46,122 bases of DNA from UBA6921 sp031363085 (lineage in GTDB: Bacteria; Pseudomonadota; Gammaproteobacteria; SG8-11): contig JANLTU010000113.1 of the NCBI GenBank assembly GCA_031363085.1, forward strand, positions 1 through 46,122, given 5' to 3'. The notes beneath the pieces are model-generated. The model ran no database searches. It was not told the origin of the DNA and worked only from the letters and a program-made list of their open reading frames with translations. The position numbers were made by a program, and so were the translations under genes. This document shows positions 32,186 to 40,610 of the stretch, piece by piece (position 1 is the first letter of the stretch; each line of letters begins with the position of its first letter).

Positions 32186-32235
32186 TTAGCGATTGTCGCT
32201 AAAAATTAATTCAGCGATGTACGACAGATCGTTTA
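32163..32235 (+). repeat. Duplicated 3' end of flgD
   Basis: 32163-32184 (the end of flgD, Gly-Asp-Val-Arg-Gln-Ile-Phe) recurs at 32214-32235 as Ser-Asp-Val-Arg-Gln-Ile-Val plus stop. The two differ at four of 22 bases, mostly at third positions. The copy is in the same reading frame, behind two stops. A perfect hairpin TTAGCGA-TTG-TCGCTAA (32186-32202) lies between them. Confidence 0.65.
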
Positions 32236-32265
32236 AGGCTTGATGAATTTCGAAGGAGAATACAT

Positions 32266-33498
32266 ATGACTTTCCGCACTGCACTTTCCGGTTTGAATGC
32301 TGCACAAACCGATTTGAACGTCACGGGCAACAACATTGCCAATGCCAACACCACCGGCTTCAAAGGCTCGCGCACCGAGTTCGTCGACGTGTACGCTGCG
32401 TCGTTTCTAGGCGTCAGCGACGCCACGGCAGGCAGCGGGGTGCGGGTTTCTTCAATTGCTCAGGATTTCAGTCAGGGCAACATTGCAATCACTTCGAACA
32501 ATCTCGATATGGCGATTAACGGCGACGGGTTTTTTGTGCTGAGCGACAACGGCACCACGGTATATTCCCGCGCCGGAAATTTTCACATTGATCGTAACGG
32601 CTATGTCGTTAATTCGCAGGACGCCAAGTTGCAGGTGTTTCCAGCCAGCAGCGGCGGTAATTACGATACGGGTGTGCTGACCGATTTGAAGTTGTTAACG
32701 GCAGAAGGTGTACCGTCCGCGACCACCAGACTGCTGGTCGGCGTTAACCTGCCAGCCTCCAAGAGGGAGCCGACGCTGCCCTTTGCTGCCAATAATCCAG
32801 ACACCTACAACGCATCATCGTCCACCGTGGTTTACGATTCCTTGGGCAGTTCGCATACATCCACCATGTATTTTCGTAAAGATGAAGCCACACCTCCGGG
32901 TGTGAATCTGTGGAATACCTATCTGTATACCGACGGGACCCTGGTCACCTCCGGTGGCGCGTCGCCGGTGCAATTGAGGTTTAATTCGGACGGCACGCTG
33001 GCGACCGCTCAGCCGATAGCGTTTGACAATTACACACCCACCAATGGCGCCAACCCGATTTCGCAGAGCATCGATTTTACGACAACGTCGCAGTATGGCA
33101 GCCCGTTTTCGGTGAATACCTTATCGCAAAATGGTTACTCGACAGGCCGTCTTTCTGGTGTCGCGATTGATCCTGACGGCGTCGTCTCTGCACGTTACAC
33201 CAACGGTCAGTCGACCACGTTGGGTAAGATCGCGATGGCAAATTTCGCGAACAATAACGGACTCAATCAGCTTGGCAACACCAACTGGAGCCAAACCTAT
33301 GCTTCTGGTGATCGCATATTGGGCGAAGCAGGACATGGCACCTTCGGGTTGTTGCAGTCCGGTGCGGTGGAATCGTCTAATGTCGACGTGGCCGAACAAT
33401 TGATCGGACTCATTTCTGCGCAGCGTAACTATCAAGCCAACGCGCAGGTGATTTCCACCGAGAACCAAGTGTCGCAAACCATTCTCAACATCCGTTAA
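32266..33498 (+). CDS. flgE: Flagellar hook protein FlgE
   Basis: A 410-residue hook subunit. The N-terminal rod domain has SGLNAAQTDLNVTGNNIANA and TTGFKGSRTEF, the middle D2-like domain is rich in Thr and Ser, and the C-terminal helix VAEQLIGLISAQRNYQANAQVI is classic. AAGGAG precedes its ATG. It forms the universal joint between rod and filament. Confidence 0.95.
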   Translation: MTFRTALSGLNAAQTDLNVTGNNIANANTTGFKGSRTEFVDVYAASFLGVSDATAGSGVRVSSIAQDFSQGNIAITSNNLDMAINGDGFFVLSDNGTTVYSRAGNFHIDRNGYVVNSQDAKLQVFPASSGGNYDTGVLTDLKLLTAEGVPSATTRLLVGVNLPASKREPTLPFAANNPDTYNASSSTVVYDSLGSSHTSTMYFRKDEATPPGVNLWNTYLYTDGTLVTSGGASPVQLRFNSDGTLATAQPIAFDNYTPTNGANPISQSIDFTTTSQYGSPFSVNTLSQNGYSTGRLSGVAIDPDGVVSARYTNGQSTTLGKIAMANFANNNGLNQLGNTNWSQTYASGDRILGEAGHGTFGLLQSGAVESSNVDVAEQLIGLISAQRNYQANAQVISTENQVSQTILNIR

Positions 33499-33525
33499 CG
33501 CGCCCCCTGACGAGGTACTGAAATC

Positions 33526-34266
33526 ATGGACCGCATGCTCTACGTTGCCATGTCCGGCGCCAAGCAAACCATGCTGGCGCAAGGCGCGGTCAGCAACAAC
33601 ATCGCAAATGTCAACACCACTGCATTTCATCAGGACTTCAGCGCGTTTCGCGCCATGCCGGTGTACGGTGCCGGCTTGCCCACGCGCGTGTATGCGATGG
33701 CAGAACGCCCGGCCACCGACCTTACCCACGGCATGCTCCAGTCCACCGGGCGCGATTTGGATCTCGCCATCAACGGCGACGGCTGGTTTGCGGTGCAAGC
33801 GCGCGACGGCAGCGAGGCGTATACCCGGGCCGGTGATTTACATCTGGGCGCGGGCGGGGTGTTGACCAATGGTGCGGGGCTGCCGTTGCTGGGCAACGGT
33901 GGGCCCATCGTGATTCCGGCGGCGGAGAAAATCGAGATCGGCGTCAACGGCGGCATCTCGATTCGCCCGGTCGGGCAGGCAGCCACCAACCTTGCGGTGG
34001 TGGATCGCATTCGTCTGGTGAATCCGGATGCGCGCGAACTGGTCAAAGGCGCCGACGGGTTGATGCGCATGAAAAGCGGTGCGCCGGTCGAGCCGGATGC
34101 CAGCGTCACGGTGTCTGCGGGTGCGCTTGAAAGCAGCAACGTCAATCCGATTGAAGCTCTGGTGCAGCAGATCACGCTCGCACGGCAGTTTGATTTGCAG
34201 ATCAAAATGATGAAAACCGCTGAAGAAAACGACGCTGCGACAACGCAGTTGATGCGGCTGCCATAA
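33526..34266 (+). CDS. flgF: Flagellar rod protein FlgF
   Basis: A 246-residue rod subunit. It starts MDRMLYVAMSGAKQTMLAQG, has SNNIANVNTTAFHQDF and the DLDLAINGDGWF block, and ends with ESSNVNPIEALVQQITLARQFDLQIKMM. The Asp-Arg-Met-Leu-Tyr start and length separate FlgF from FlgG. Confidence 0.93.
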   Translation: MDRMLYVAMSGAKQTMLAQGAVSNNIANVNTTAFHQDFSAFRAMPVYGAGLPTRVYAMAERPATDLTHGMLQSTGRDLDLAINGDGWFAVQARDGSEAYTRAGDLHLGAGGVLTNGAGLPLLGNGGPIVIPAAEKIEIGVNGGISIRPVGQAATNLAVVDRIRLVNPDARELVKGADGLMRMKSGAPVEPDASVTVSAGALESSNVNPIEALVQQITLARQFDLQIKMMKTAEENDAATTQLMRLP

Positions 34267-34311
34267 CGCGCCGCCTGCGGCGTTCCTACGTAAACTTGAT
34301 GAGGTAAGCCA

Positions 34312-35097
34312 ATGTATTCCGCAATGTGGGTGGCAAAGTCCGGTCTGGATGCGCAGCAGTTGCGCTTGTCGGTCATCAGCAACAATCTGGCCAACGTCAG
34401 CACCAACGGCTTCAAACGCAGCCGCGCGGTGTTCGAAGATTTGTTGTACCAGAACGTGCGTCAGGTCGGCGCGCAGTCGTCACAGGATACGCAACTGCCG
34501 TCTGGGCTGGCGCTGGGCACCGGCGTGCGCATGACGGCGACGGAAAAAATTCACACGCAAGGCAATCTGGTCCAGACCAATAATTCGCTGGACGTTGCGA
34601 TCCAAGGGCGCGGGTATTTTCAGGTGCTGTCGCCGGACGGCAGCCTCGCCTACTCGCGCAACGGCGCCTTCCAGATGAACTCGCAGGGCCAGTTGGTGAC
34701 CGCGCAGGGCTATCTGGTGCAGCCGGCGATTTCCATTCCCAGTAACACCACCAGCCTGACCATCGGGCTCGACGGCACGGTGTCGGCGCAGATACCGGGC
34801 AGCGCCACGCCCACGCAGATCGGCAGTCTTCAACTCGCCGATTTCGTTAATCCCACCGGCTTGCAGGCGATGGGCGAAAACCTGTTTCACGAGTCCGGCT
34901 CCAGCGGCTCGCCGCAAATCGGCACACCCAACAGCAACGGACTGGGTTCGGTGAATCAAGGCAGCCTGGAAACATCAAATGTCAATGTCGTCGAAGAGTT
35001 GGTCGACATGATCGAAGCACAACGTGCCTACGAGCTGAATTCCAAGGCGATTGCGACCACCGATCAAATGCTGCAATACGTGAACAACAACCTGTAG
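34312..35097 (+). CDS. flgG: Flagellar distal rod protein FlgG
   Basis: A 261-residue distal rod subunit. It has MYSAMWVAKSGLDAQQLRL, SNNLANVSTNGFKRSRAVFEDLLYQ (typical FlgG) and C-terminal ETSNVNVVEELVDMIEAQRAYELNSKAI. A small GC hairpin (34269-34282) lies in the 45-bp gap behind flgF. Confidence 0.94.
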   Translation: MYSAMWVAKSGLDAQQLRLSVISNNLANVSTNGFKRSRAVFEDLLYQNVRQVGAQSSQDTQLPSGLALGTGVRMTATEKIHTQGNLVQTNNSLDVAIQGRGYFQVLSPDGSLAYSRNGAFQMNSQGQLVTAQGYLVQPAISIPSNTTSLTIGLDGTVSAQIPGSATPTQIGSLQLADFVNPTGLQAMGENLFHESGSSGSPQIGTPNSNGLGSVNQGSLETSNVNVVEELVDMIEAQRAYELNSKAIATTDQMLQYVNNNL

Positions 35098-35105
35098 AGG
35101 TCGAC

Positions 35106-35774
35106 ATGAAATACATGCTTGTTATTGCGTCGGTCACCGCCGTGCTCGGCTGCGCTAACACGCCGCCCAAACCGGACCCGGCGTTTTCCAGAGTGCTGCC
35201 GGCATATTCGCAACCCTTGCCGATAAACGACGGCGCCATCTACCGCGCCGGCTACGAAATGGCCTTGTTCGCGGATCAGCGCGCGCGCCGCATCGGCGAC
35301 ATCATCACCATCGAGTTGCTGGAAAAAACCAACGCCAGCAAAAAAGCCAGCACTAAAACCAAAAAAGACAACAGCATGGACATCGCCTCGCCGTCGATCT
35401 TCGGCGGCCCGGTCACGCACATCGGCAAACAAATTCTGGCTGCAACCGCCGATGCCAAACGCGACTTCGGCGGCGAAGGCAATAGCTCGCAAAGCAACAG
35501 CCTGACCGGCCGCATCTCGGTCACCGTGATCGACGTGTTACCCAACGGCAATCTGTTGGTGCGCGGTGAAAAATTGCTGACCTTGAATCAAGGCAGCGAG
35601 CGCATTCAATTATCCGGTGTGATTCGCGCTGCCGACGTGGCGCCTGACAACACCGTGCTCTCCACACAAGTGGCCGACGCGCAAATCAGTTATGCGGGGG
35701 AGGGCGCACTCGCCGACGCCAACCAATCGGGCTGGATGGCCCGCTTCTTCCAGAGTGGCTGGTGGCCGTTTTAA
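35106..35774 (+). CDS. flgH: Flagellar L-ring protein FlgH
   Basis: A 222-residue outer-membrane lipoprotein that forms the L ring. The signal peptide ends in a lipobox with Cys16 (Val-Leu-Gly-Cys). The family motifs GAIYRAGYEMALFADQRARRIGDIITIEL and GRISVTVIDVLPNGNLLVRGEK are present. It ends WMARFFQSGWWPF. A degenerate copy of the DNA for that ending occurs 270 bp further on (36003-36044). A hairpin followed by five T lies about 75 bp after the stop. Confidence 0.93.
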   Translation: MKYMLVIASVTAVLGCANTPPKPDPAFSRVLPAYSQPLPINDGAIYRAGYEMALFADQRARRIGDIITIELLEKTNASKKASTKTKKDNSMDIASPSIFGGPVTHIGKQILAATADAKRDFGGEGNSSQSNSLTGRISVTVIDVLPNGNLLVRGEKLLTLNQGSERIQLSGVIRAADVAPDNTVLSTQVADAQISYAGEGALADANQSGWMARFFQSGWWPF

Positions 35775-35806
35775 TATTAAAAAGGGACGCTACCCTAATT
35801 ACGGTC

Positions 35807-35835
35807 GTAGCGGCGCGATGCATCGGGCGCCTACG
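35807..35835 (+). repeat. REP-like palindrome (copy B1)
   Basis: An imperfect palindrome that begins GTAGCGGCGCGATGC and ends CGCCTACG, with GATGCATC at its centre. It is the first unit of the flgH-flgI repeat cluster. Confidence 0.5.
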
Positions 35836-35846
35836 CACAACACATC

Positions 35847-35877
35847 GGAGCACGGCCATCTTGGCCGCTGTGTTTTT
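35847..35877 (+). terminator. REP-like hairpin that could terminate after flgH
   Basis: CGGCCA-TCT-TGGCCG, extended by CA/TG, is followed by TGTTTTT ending at 35877. The same repeat core occurs at 30490-30515. As a terminator it would uncouple flgI-flgJ from the upstream operon, at least partly. Confidence 0.45.
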
Positions 35878-35907
35878 GGTGGGTTAGAGGCCCGCGCTCC
35901 ATTTTAT

Positions 35908-35957
35908 GGAGCGACTTGCAGCCGCACTGATCGCGACCGCAAGCCGCTCCCACATAG
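35908..35957. repeat. Inverted pair of REP-like units (REPIN-like)
   Basis: GGAGCGACTTGCAGCCGC (35908-35925) and, on the other strand, GGAGCGGCTTGCGGTCGC (within 35929-35957) face each other three bases apart. The second unit matches the cheR-flgB copy at 30375-30403, including the CCCACATAG flank. A further hairpin CGCTCCAT-TTT-ATGGAGCG spans 35895-35913. Confidence 0.65.
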
Positions 35958-36002
35958 GTTATTCGCACTGGGGTGGGTGCGCCTCTACACAGGGCGGCAC
36001 CA

Positions 36003-36044
36003 TGGATGGCACGCTTCTTCCAAGTGGATGGTGGCCGTTTTAAT
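36003..36044 (+). repeat. Second copy of the flgH 3' end
   Basis: 42 bp matching 35733-35775 (the last 13 codons of flgH and its stop) with two mismatches and one missing base. The deletion shifts the frame, so it is not an alternative end for FlgH. It lies 270 bp downstream of the original, with the REP-like cluster in between. Confidence 0.8.
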
Positions 36045-36055
36045 TGCGCCGTGAG

Positions 36056-36083
36056 CATCGCGGCGAGGGCGCCGCTCCTACAA
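36056..36083 (-). repeat. REP-like element (copy B6)
   Basis: On the minus strand it reads TGTAGGAGCGGCGCCCTCGC followed by CGCGATG, close to the GTAGGAGCGGC...CGCGAT form of Pseudomonas-type REP sequences. Confidence 0.55.
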
Positions 36084-36110
36084 GGGCGCTTTTCTAGAAA
36101 AGTGTCAATA

Positions 36111-36129
36111 CTTGCCGGTTTCCGGCAAG
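36111..36129 (+). promoter_or_regulatory. Stem-loop in the flgI leader
   Basis: CTTGCCGG-TTT-CCGGCAAG is a perfect 8-bp hairpin ending 22 bp before the flgI start and 9 bp before its GGAG ribosome binding site. It has no T-run. It could protect or regulate the flgI message. Confidence 0.45.
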
Positions 36130-36151
36130 AACTTTCACGGAGCAGCAACAG

Positions 36152-37261
36152 ATGAAATTCAGCAGCATGATTTCCGGCGTGATGGTGGCCGCGCTCAGTG
36201 TGGCGGCCGACGTGCATGCCGAGCGCATCAAAGACCTTGCCGCCATCGCCGGCGTGCGTAGCAACCAACTGACCGGTTATGGTCTGGTGGTGGGTCTTGA
36301 CGGCACCGGCGATCAAACTTCGCAGGCGCCGTTCACGGTGCAAAGTTTAAAAAGCATGCTGGCACAGTTCGGCATCACCATTCCGCCGGGCGTGAATGCG
36401 CAGGTAAAGAACATCGCGGCGGTGTCCTTGAGCGCGGAGTTGCCGGCGTTTGCCAAGCCCGGTCAAACCATCGACGTCACGGTGTCATCCATCGCCAATG
36501 CCAAAAGTCTGCGCGGCGGCAGCCTAGTGATGTCGCCGCTGAAAGGCGCCGACGGCAACGTGTACGCCATCGCACAGGGCAACGTGGTGGTCGGCGGCTT
36601 CGGCGTGTCCGGCACCGATGGTTCCAAGGTCACGGTCAACGTGCCCAGTGTTGGCAGAATTCCCGGTGGTGCCTCGGTGGAACGGGTGGTGAATAATTCG
36701 TTTCTGGCCGGTGAGTTTGTGTATTTAAATCTGCGTAACGCCGACTTCACCACCGCGCTACGCATGGAAGGCGCGATCAACAAAGCCCTGGGTGCGGGTC
36801 TGGCCAGCGCGGTGGACGGCGGCACCATTCGCGTCAACGCACCGCAGGTCCCGGCGCAACGCGTCGGTTTTGTGTCTGAGCTTGAAAATATTCTGGTCGA
36901 ACCGGGCGAAAGTCCGGCGCGCATTATCGTAAATTCACGCACCGGCACCATCGTTATCGGTAAGCACGTGAAAGTCACACCGGCGGCGGTCACGCACGGC
37001 GGCCTCACCGTCACCATCACCAACCGCCCGCTTATCAGTCAACCGGCGCCGCTGTCGGGCGGCACCACGGTGGTGGAAACGGTGACGGATATTCAAGTCA
37101 AGGAAGGTGGCAGTCGCATGTTCCTGTTTGAAACCGGCGTGTCGCTGGACGAGATCGTGCGTGCGGTCAATAACGTCGGCGCCGCACCGGGCGATTTAAT
37201 CGCCATCCTCGAAGCCTTGAAACAATCCGGCGCGTTGCAGGCCGAATTGATCGTGATTTAA
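36152..37261 (+). CDS. flgI: Flagellar P-ring protein FlgI
   Basis: A 369-residue periplasmic protein forming the P ring in the peptidoglycan layer. A signal peptide ends near Val-His-Ala (residue 24), followed by the family start ERIKDLAAIAGVRSNQLTGYGLVVGLDGTGD. The C-terminus VNNVGAAPGDLIAILEALKQSGALQAELIVI is standard. GGAG lies nine bases before the ATG. flgJ follows after 3 bp. Confidence 0.95.
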   Translation: MKFSSMISGVMVAALSVAADVHAERIKDLAAIAGVRSNQLTGYGLVVGLDGTGDQTSQAPFTVQSLKSMLAQFGITIPPGVNAQVKNIAAVSLSAELPAFAKPGQTIDVTVSSIANAKSLRGGSLVMSPLKGADGNVYAIAQGNVVVGGFGVSGTDGSKVTVNVPSVGRIPGGASVERVVNNSFLAGEFVYLNLRNADFTTALRMEGAINKALGAGLASAVDGGTIRVNAPQVPAQRVGFVSELENILVEPGESPARIIVNSRTGTIVIGKHVKVTPAAVTHGGLTVTITNRPLISQPAPLSGGTTVVETVTDIQVKEGGSRMFLFETGVSLDEIVRAVNNVGAAPGDLIAILEALKQSGALQAELIVI

Positions 37262-37264
37262 ATC

Positions 37265-37606
37265 ATGGCGCCGCTCACCAACCCCCTAAGCATCGACGTC
37301 AACACGCAAGACTTGGGCGCGTTGCGCCGTGGCGCACGCGACCATGCACCAGATGCGCTCAAGGCCGCAGCCAAACAATTCGAAGCGCTGTTCATCAACA
37401 TGCTGCTGAAAAACGCGCGCGCGTCGGCGCTGGCGGAAGACGTGCTGGGAGGTGACAAAAATGACATTTACAACGACATGCACGATCAGCAATTGGCGCA
37501 GCAATTGTCACAACGTGGCATCGGCATCGCCGACATGTTGGTGCGCCAGTTGGGTGCCGCGCAAGGCAGCCGGGCGGATCAGCACAAGATCGACGTGCAC
37601 CTGTGA
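37265..37606 (+). CDS. flgJ: Short FlgJ: rod-binding domain only
   Basis: A 113-residue protein that matches the N-terminal rod-capping half of FlgJ (AAKQFEALFINMLLKNARAS at about 36-55, then DIYNDMHDQQLAQQLSQRGIGIADMLVRQL). The peptidoglycan hydrolase half found in enterobacterial, Vibrio and Pseudomonas FlgJ is missing; only 100 bp separate it from flgK, with no remnant of that domain. A separate muramidase would be needed to let the rod through the wall; none is encoded in this window. Confidence 0.9.
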   Translation: MAPLTNPLSIDVNTQDLGALRRGARDHAPDALKAAAKQFEALFINMLLKNARASALAEDVLGGDKNDIYNDMHDQQLAQQLSQRGIGIADMLVRQLGAAQGSRADQHKIDVHL

Positions 37607-37628
37607 TGCAGGTTTTGATTGATGCAAA

Positions 37629-37655
37629 TCAAGCTCATGAAATCCCGGACGATAC
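37629..37655 (+). promoter_or_regulatory. Sigma-28 promoter candidate for flgK-flgL
   Basis: TCAAGCTC, an 11-bp gap and GACGATAC resemble the FliA consensus (6 of 8 in the -10 octamer). The -35 is close to that of the cheV site. It lies 51 bp upstream of flgK, where a late-gene promoter is expected. Confidence 0.5.
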
Positions 37656-37706
37656 CCAGATACAGGGAAGTCCATCACTGGAATTTCTCATTATGTTGAG
37701 GGGTAC

Positions 37707-39701
37707 ATGACCGCCACCGGCAATTTACTTGGCACCGCAGTATCCGGTCTGCTTGCTTATCAGCGCGCATTAGCAGCCATAAGTCATAATGTCTCCAATG
37801 CCAACACCCCGGGGTACAGCCGTCAGAGTGCGGCGCTTAGCACCCAAAACCCAATCGCTACCGGAAGCGGATATATCGGTACCGGGGTCAGCGTCGACAC
37901 GGTCGCGCGTGCTTACGATCAAATTCTTACCACACAGTTGCGTACCACCACGGCCGGCCAAGGGCAGCTTAGCGCCGCCTACGCGCTGTCCAAACAGATT
38001 GACAATATCGTGGCCGATCCGCAGGCCGGATTAGCGCCCGCGCTACAGGGATTTTTTGCCGCAGTGCAAACGGCCGCCAATGATCCCAATGCGTCGTCGG
38101 CGCGTCAACTGCTGCTGAGCCAGGCGGAATCGTTGGCTAATCGGTTTCACTACCTCGCGGACCGGTTCAACAATCTTCAGACCTCAGCTAACTCACAGGT
38201 CAGTTCCACCCTCGCGCAGGCCAACGCATTGGGCAAATCGATTGCGCAGATGAATCAACAGATCTACGACCTGGAAGGCGCTTTTGCCGGACAGCCGCCC
38301 AACGATATTTTAGACCGGCGCGATGAAGCCATCCGTCAACTGGCGGAGCTGGTTTCGGTAAACGTGGTGCGGCAAGACAATGGCATGCTGAACGTGTTTA
38401 TCGGCAACGGGCAGGGCTTGGTGATCGGTAATCAAACGGCGACGTTAAGCGCCATACCGAATGAGTTCAATCCGGAAATTACAGACGTTGGCTACAGCTT
38501 CGGCGGCGCTGCCGTGGCGGATATTACGCGCGCTATTACCGGTGGCAAATTGGGTGGCGTCATTGAATTTCGCGATGGCTTGCTGAAGACCAGCATGGAT
38601 CAACTGGGGCGCGTGGCGCTGGGTTTATCGGTGGCATTCAACGCGCAACACCAATTGGGCTTGAATCAGAGCAACGCGCTGGGCGGAAAGTTTTTTGCCG
38701 ACCTGGGCACCCAGACCGCCGTCGCCAATAGCAACAATAACGCCGCGACCAACGTTGCGCTTACCGGCACGGTGACCGACATCGGTGCGTTGCAGGCCAG
38801 TGATTACCGCGTCGACTTTAACGCCGGTGTGTATACCGTCGTGCGCGTAGCTGACAATGCCGTGGTCAGTAGTAGCGCGAGCGCGGCGGTCGATCTCACG
38901 GCAACCGAAGGATTCTCGATCTCGGCTGCGGTAATTACCGCGCCTGTGAATGGCGACAGCTTCATGCTGCGTTTCACGGCGCCGGCAGCCGAAAATTTTG
39001 GCGTGAACGTTACTCAAACGACGCAAATCGCACTCGCGGCGCCGTTGCGCTCAACGGCCACTCTGAGCAATGTCGGCAACGGTGCAATCACGCAAGGCGC
39101 GGTAAGTAACGCCCTCAACTTGCCGCTGGGCGCACCGCTCACCCTGACATTTAGCCCCAACGCGCTGGGCGCGGGCGTGCCAGGTTTTACGGTCGCGGGC
39201 GGAGCCTACGGGCCGCTTGCGTATAATCCGGCCACAGAATCCGCCGGTAAAAGTTTCACACTGGCGGCCCCCGGTCCGGCGCTTGGGTACGGGAGCTATA
39301 CATTTTCAATTGCGGGTGTACCCAGTAATAACGACACCTTCACTATCGGCAATAATACCAATGCGGCTGCGGACAATCGCAACGCACTCAAGCTGGTTGG
39401 ATTACAGACCAAGGCAACACTGATTAATGGAGCCGCTGGCCCAACGACGAGTCTGCTGGGGGCCTATACGAATCTGGTCGCCGAGATTGGATCACGTACG
39501 CACCAAACCGACATTGACCAACAGGCGCAGCAGGCTTTGCTTAACCAGGCGACCGAGGCGCAGAGCAATATTGCCGGCGTCAATCTCGACGAAGAGGCTA
39601 CGAATCTGGTGCGCTTTCAGCAAGCCTATCAGGCGGCGGCACAGATGATCAGCGCCGCAAAAACAACGTTCGAAACGCTACTGAGCGTGACGCGAGGCTA
39701 A
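37707..39701 (+). CDS. flgK: Hook-filament junction protein FlgK (HAP1)
   Basis: A 664-residue junction protein. The N-terminal GTAVSGLLAYQRALAAISHNVSNANTPGYSRQ (about 9-40) and the C-terminal NLDEEATNLVRFQQAYQAAAQMISAAKTTFETLL are the coiled D0/D1 parts. The long middle (about 300-600) is a Thr/Ala/Asn-rich beta region that makes it somewhat larger than the E. coli protein (about 550 residues). FlgN is its chaperone. The gene has its own ribosome binding site (TTGAGGGG). Confidence 0.93.
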   Translation: MTATGNLLGTAVSGLLAYQRALAAISHNVSNANTPGYSRQSAALSTQNPIATGSGYIGTGVSVDTVARAYDQILTTQLRTTTAGQGQLSAAYALSKQIDNIVADPQAGLAPALQGFFAAVQTAANDPNASSARQLLLSQAESLANRFHYLADRFNNLQTSANSQVSSTLAQANALGKSIAQMNQQIYDLEGAFAGQPPNDILDRRDEAIRQLAELVSVNVVRQDNGMLNVFIGNGQGLVIGNQTATLSAIPNEFNPEITDVGYSFGGAAVADITRAITGGKLGGVIEFRDGLLKTSMDQLGRVALGLSVAFNAQHQLGLNQSNALGGKFFADLGTQTAVANSNNNAATNVALTGTVTDIGALQASDYRVDFNAGVYTVVRVADNAVVSSSASAAVDLTATEGFSISAAVITAPVNGDSFMLRFTAPAAENFGVNVTQTTQIALAAPLRSTATLSNVGNGAITQGAVSNALNLPLGAPLTLTFSPNALGAGVPGFTVAGGAYGPLAYNPATESAGKSFTLAAPGPALGYGSYTFSIAGVPSNNDTFTIGNNTNAAADNRNALKLVGLQTKATLINGAAGPTTSLLGAYTNLVAEIGSRTHQTDIDQQAQQALLNQATEAQSNIAGVNLDEEATNLVRFQQAYQAAAQMISAAKTTFETLLSVTRG

Positions 39702-39704
39702 GCG

Positions 39705-40610
39705 ATGCGCATCTCAACCCTGCAAATGCAACAAACAGCACTGAATGCAATGCTTGATCAGCAAGCAAAGCTGAGCAAGACCCAAAATCAAGTGGCCACC
39801 GGGCGCAAAATTCTGACACCGGCCGACGACCCGACGGCTGCAGCACAGGCGTTGGCGTATTCCCAACAGTTAGCGAGCCTTGAGCAATACCAACGCAACG
39901 TCGACCGTGCTTCGTCTTCGTCGAGCTTAGAGGAAGCGACGCTCGGTTCAATGCAGGAGCAACTACAAACCCTGCGTGAACTCGCGGTGCGAGCCGGTAA
40001 CGGTGCGCTCGGTGCCGCCGGACGCCTGTCGATTTCCTACGAAGTGCGGCAGTTGCAGAATTCCATACTCGATTTGGCAAACTCACGCGATGCCAGCGGC
40101 GAATATTTATTCAGCGGTTACCAGAGTCAGACCAAGCCCTATACCGCTGCGGGTGGGGGTGTATTCACCTACAACGGCGATCAAGGTCAGCGCTTGATTG
40201 AAGTCGCCCCCGGGACGCAAATCGCGGCATCGGACGCGGGTGCGCGCATTTTCGGCGCATTGCCGGCGGCGGCCGGCGGTCTCACCGACGTATTCGCCGT
40301 CATCGATAATTTCGCCGCAAATTTGGAGAGCAACACCTTCAGCGCCAATACCGTCACGGATCTGAACACGGCGCTAACGAGTGTCGTGGGTGCCCGTGCG
40401 AGCAGCGGCGCGCGCCTGAATTCCCTTGATGCGATCAAGAGCCTGAACTCATCGTTCGGATTGGACACGCAAAAAAATCTTTCAGCGGTGCAGGACCTCG
40501 ACTACGCCGAGGCCACCAGCCGTTTGAACCTGCAACTTGTCGGATTACAGGCCGCGCAACAGGCGTTTACGCGCATTCAAAACCTTTCGCTGTTTAATTT
40601 CTTGCGTTAA
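39705..40610 (+). CDS. flgL: Hook-filament junction protein FlgL (HAP3)
   Basis: A 301-residue junction protein. It begins MRISTLQMQQTALNAMLDQQ and continues with LSKTQNQVATGRKILTPADDPTAAAQAL, and its flagellin-like C-terminal domain (DLDYAEATSRLNLQLVGLQAAQQAFTRIQNLSLFNFL) is complete. It connects FlgK to the filament. It starts 3 bp after flgK. Confidence 0.93.
   Translation: MRISTLQMQQTALNAMLDQQAKLSKTQNQVATGRKILTPADDPTAAAQALAYSQQLASLEQYQRNVDRASSSSSLEEATLGSMQEQLQTLRELAVRAGNGALGAAGRLSISYEVRQLQNSILDLANSRDASGEYLFSGYQSQTKPYTAAGGGVFTYNGDQGQRLIEVAPGTQIAASDAGARIFGALPAAAGGLTDVFAVIDNFAANLESNTFSANTVTDLNTALTSVVGARASSGARLNSLDAIKSLNSSFGLDTQKNLSAVQDLDYAEATSRLNLQLVGLQAAQQAFTRIQNLSLFNFLR

Larger units (their letters stand above)
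35775..36151. other. 377-bp flgH-flgI spacer filled with repeats
   Basis: Unlike the tight spacing elsewhere in this operon, this gap holds several REP-like palindromes (35807-35835, 35847-35872, 35908-35957, 36056-36083), a copy of the flgH 3' end (36003-36044), the palindrome TTTTCTAGAAAA (36090-36101) and a hairpin just before flgI. No gene is apparent. Confidence 0.75.

Noticed and set aside
37607..37706. Remnant of a FlgJ hydrolase domain lost by frameshift
   Set aside because: The 100-bp gap to flgK encodes nothing like the domain in any frame and instead holds a probable sigma-28 promoter.
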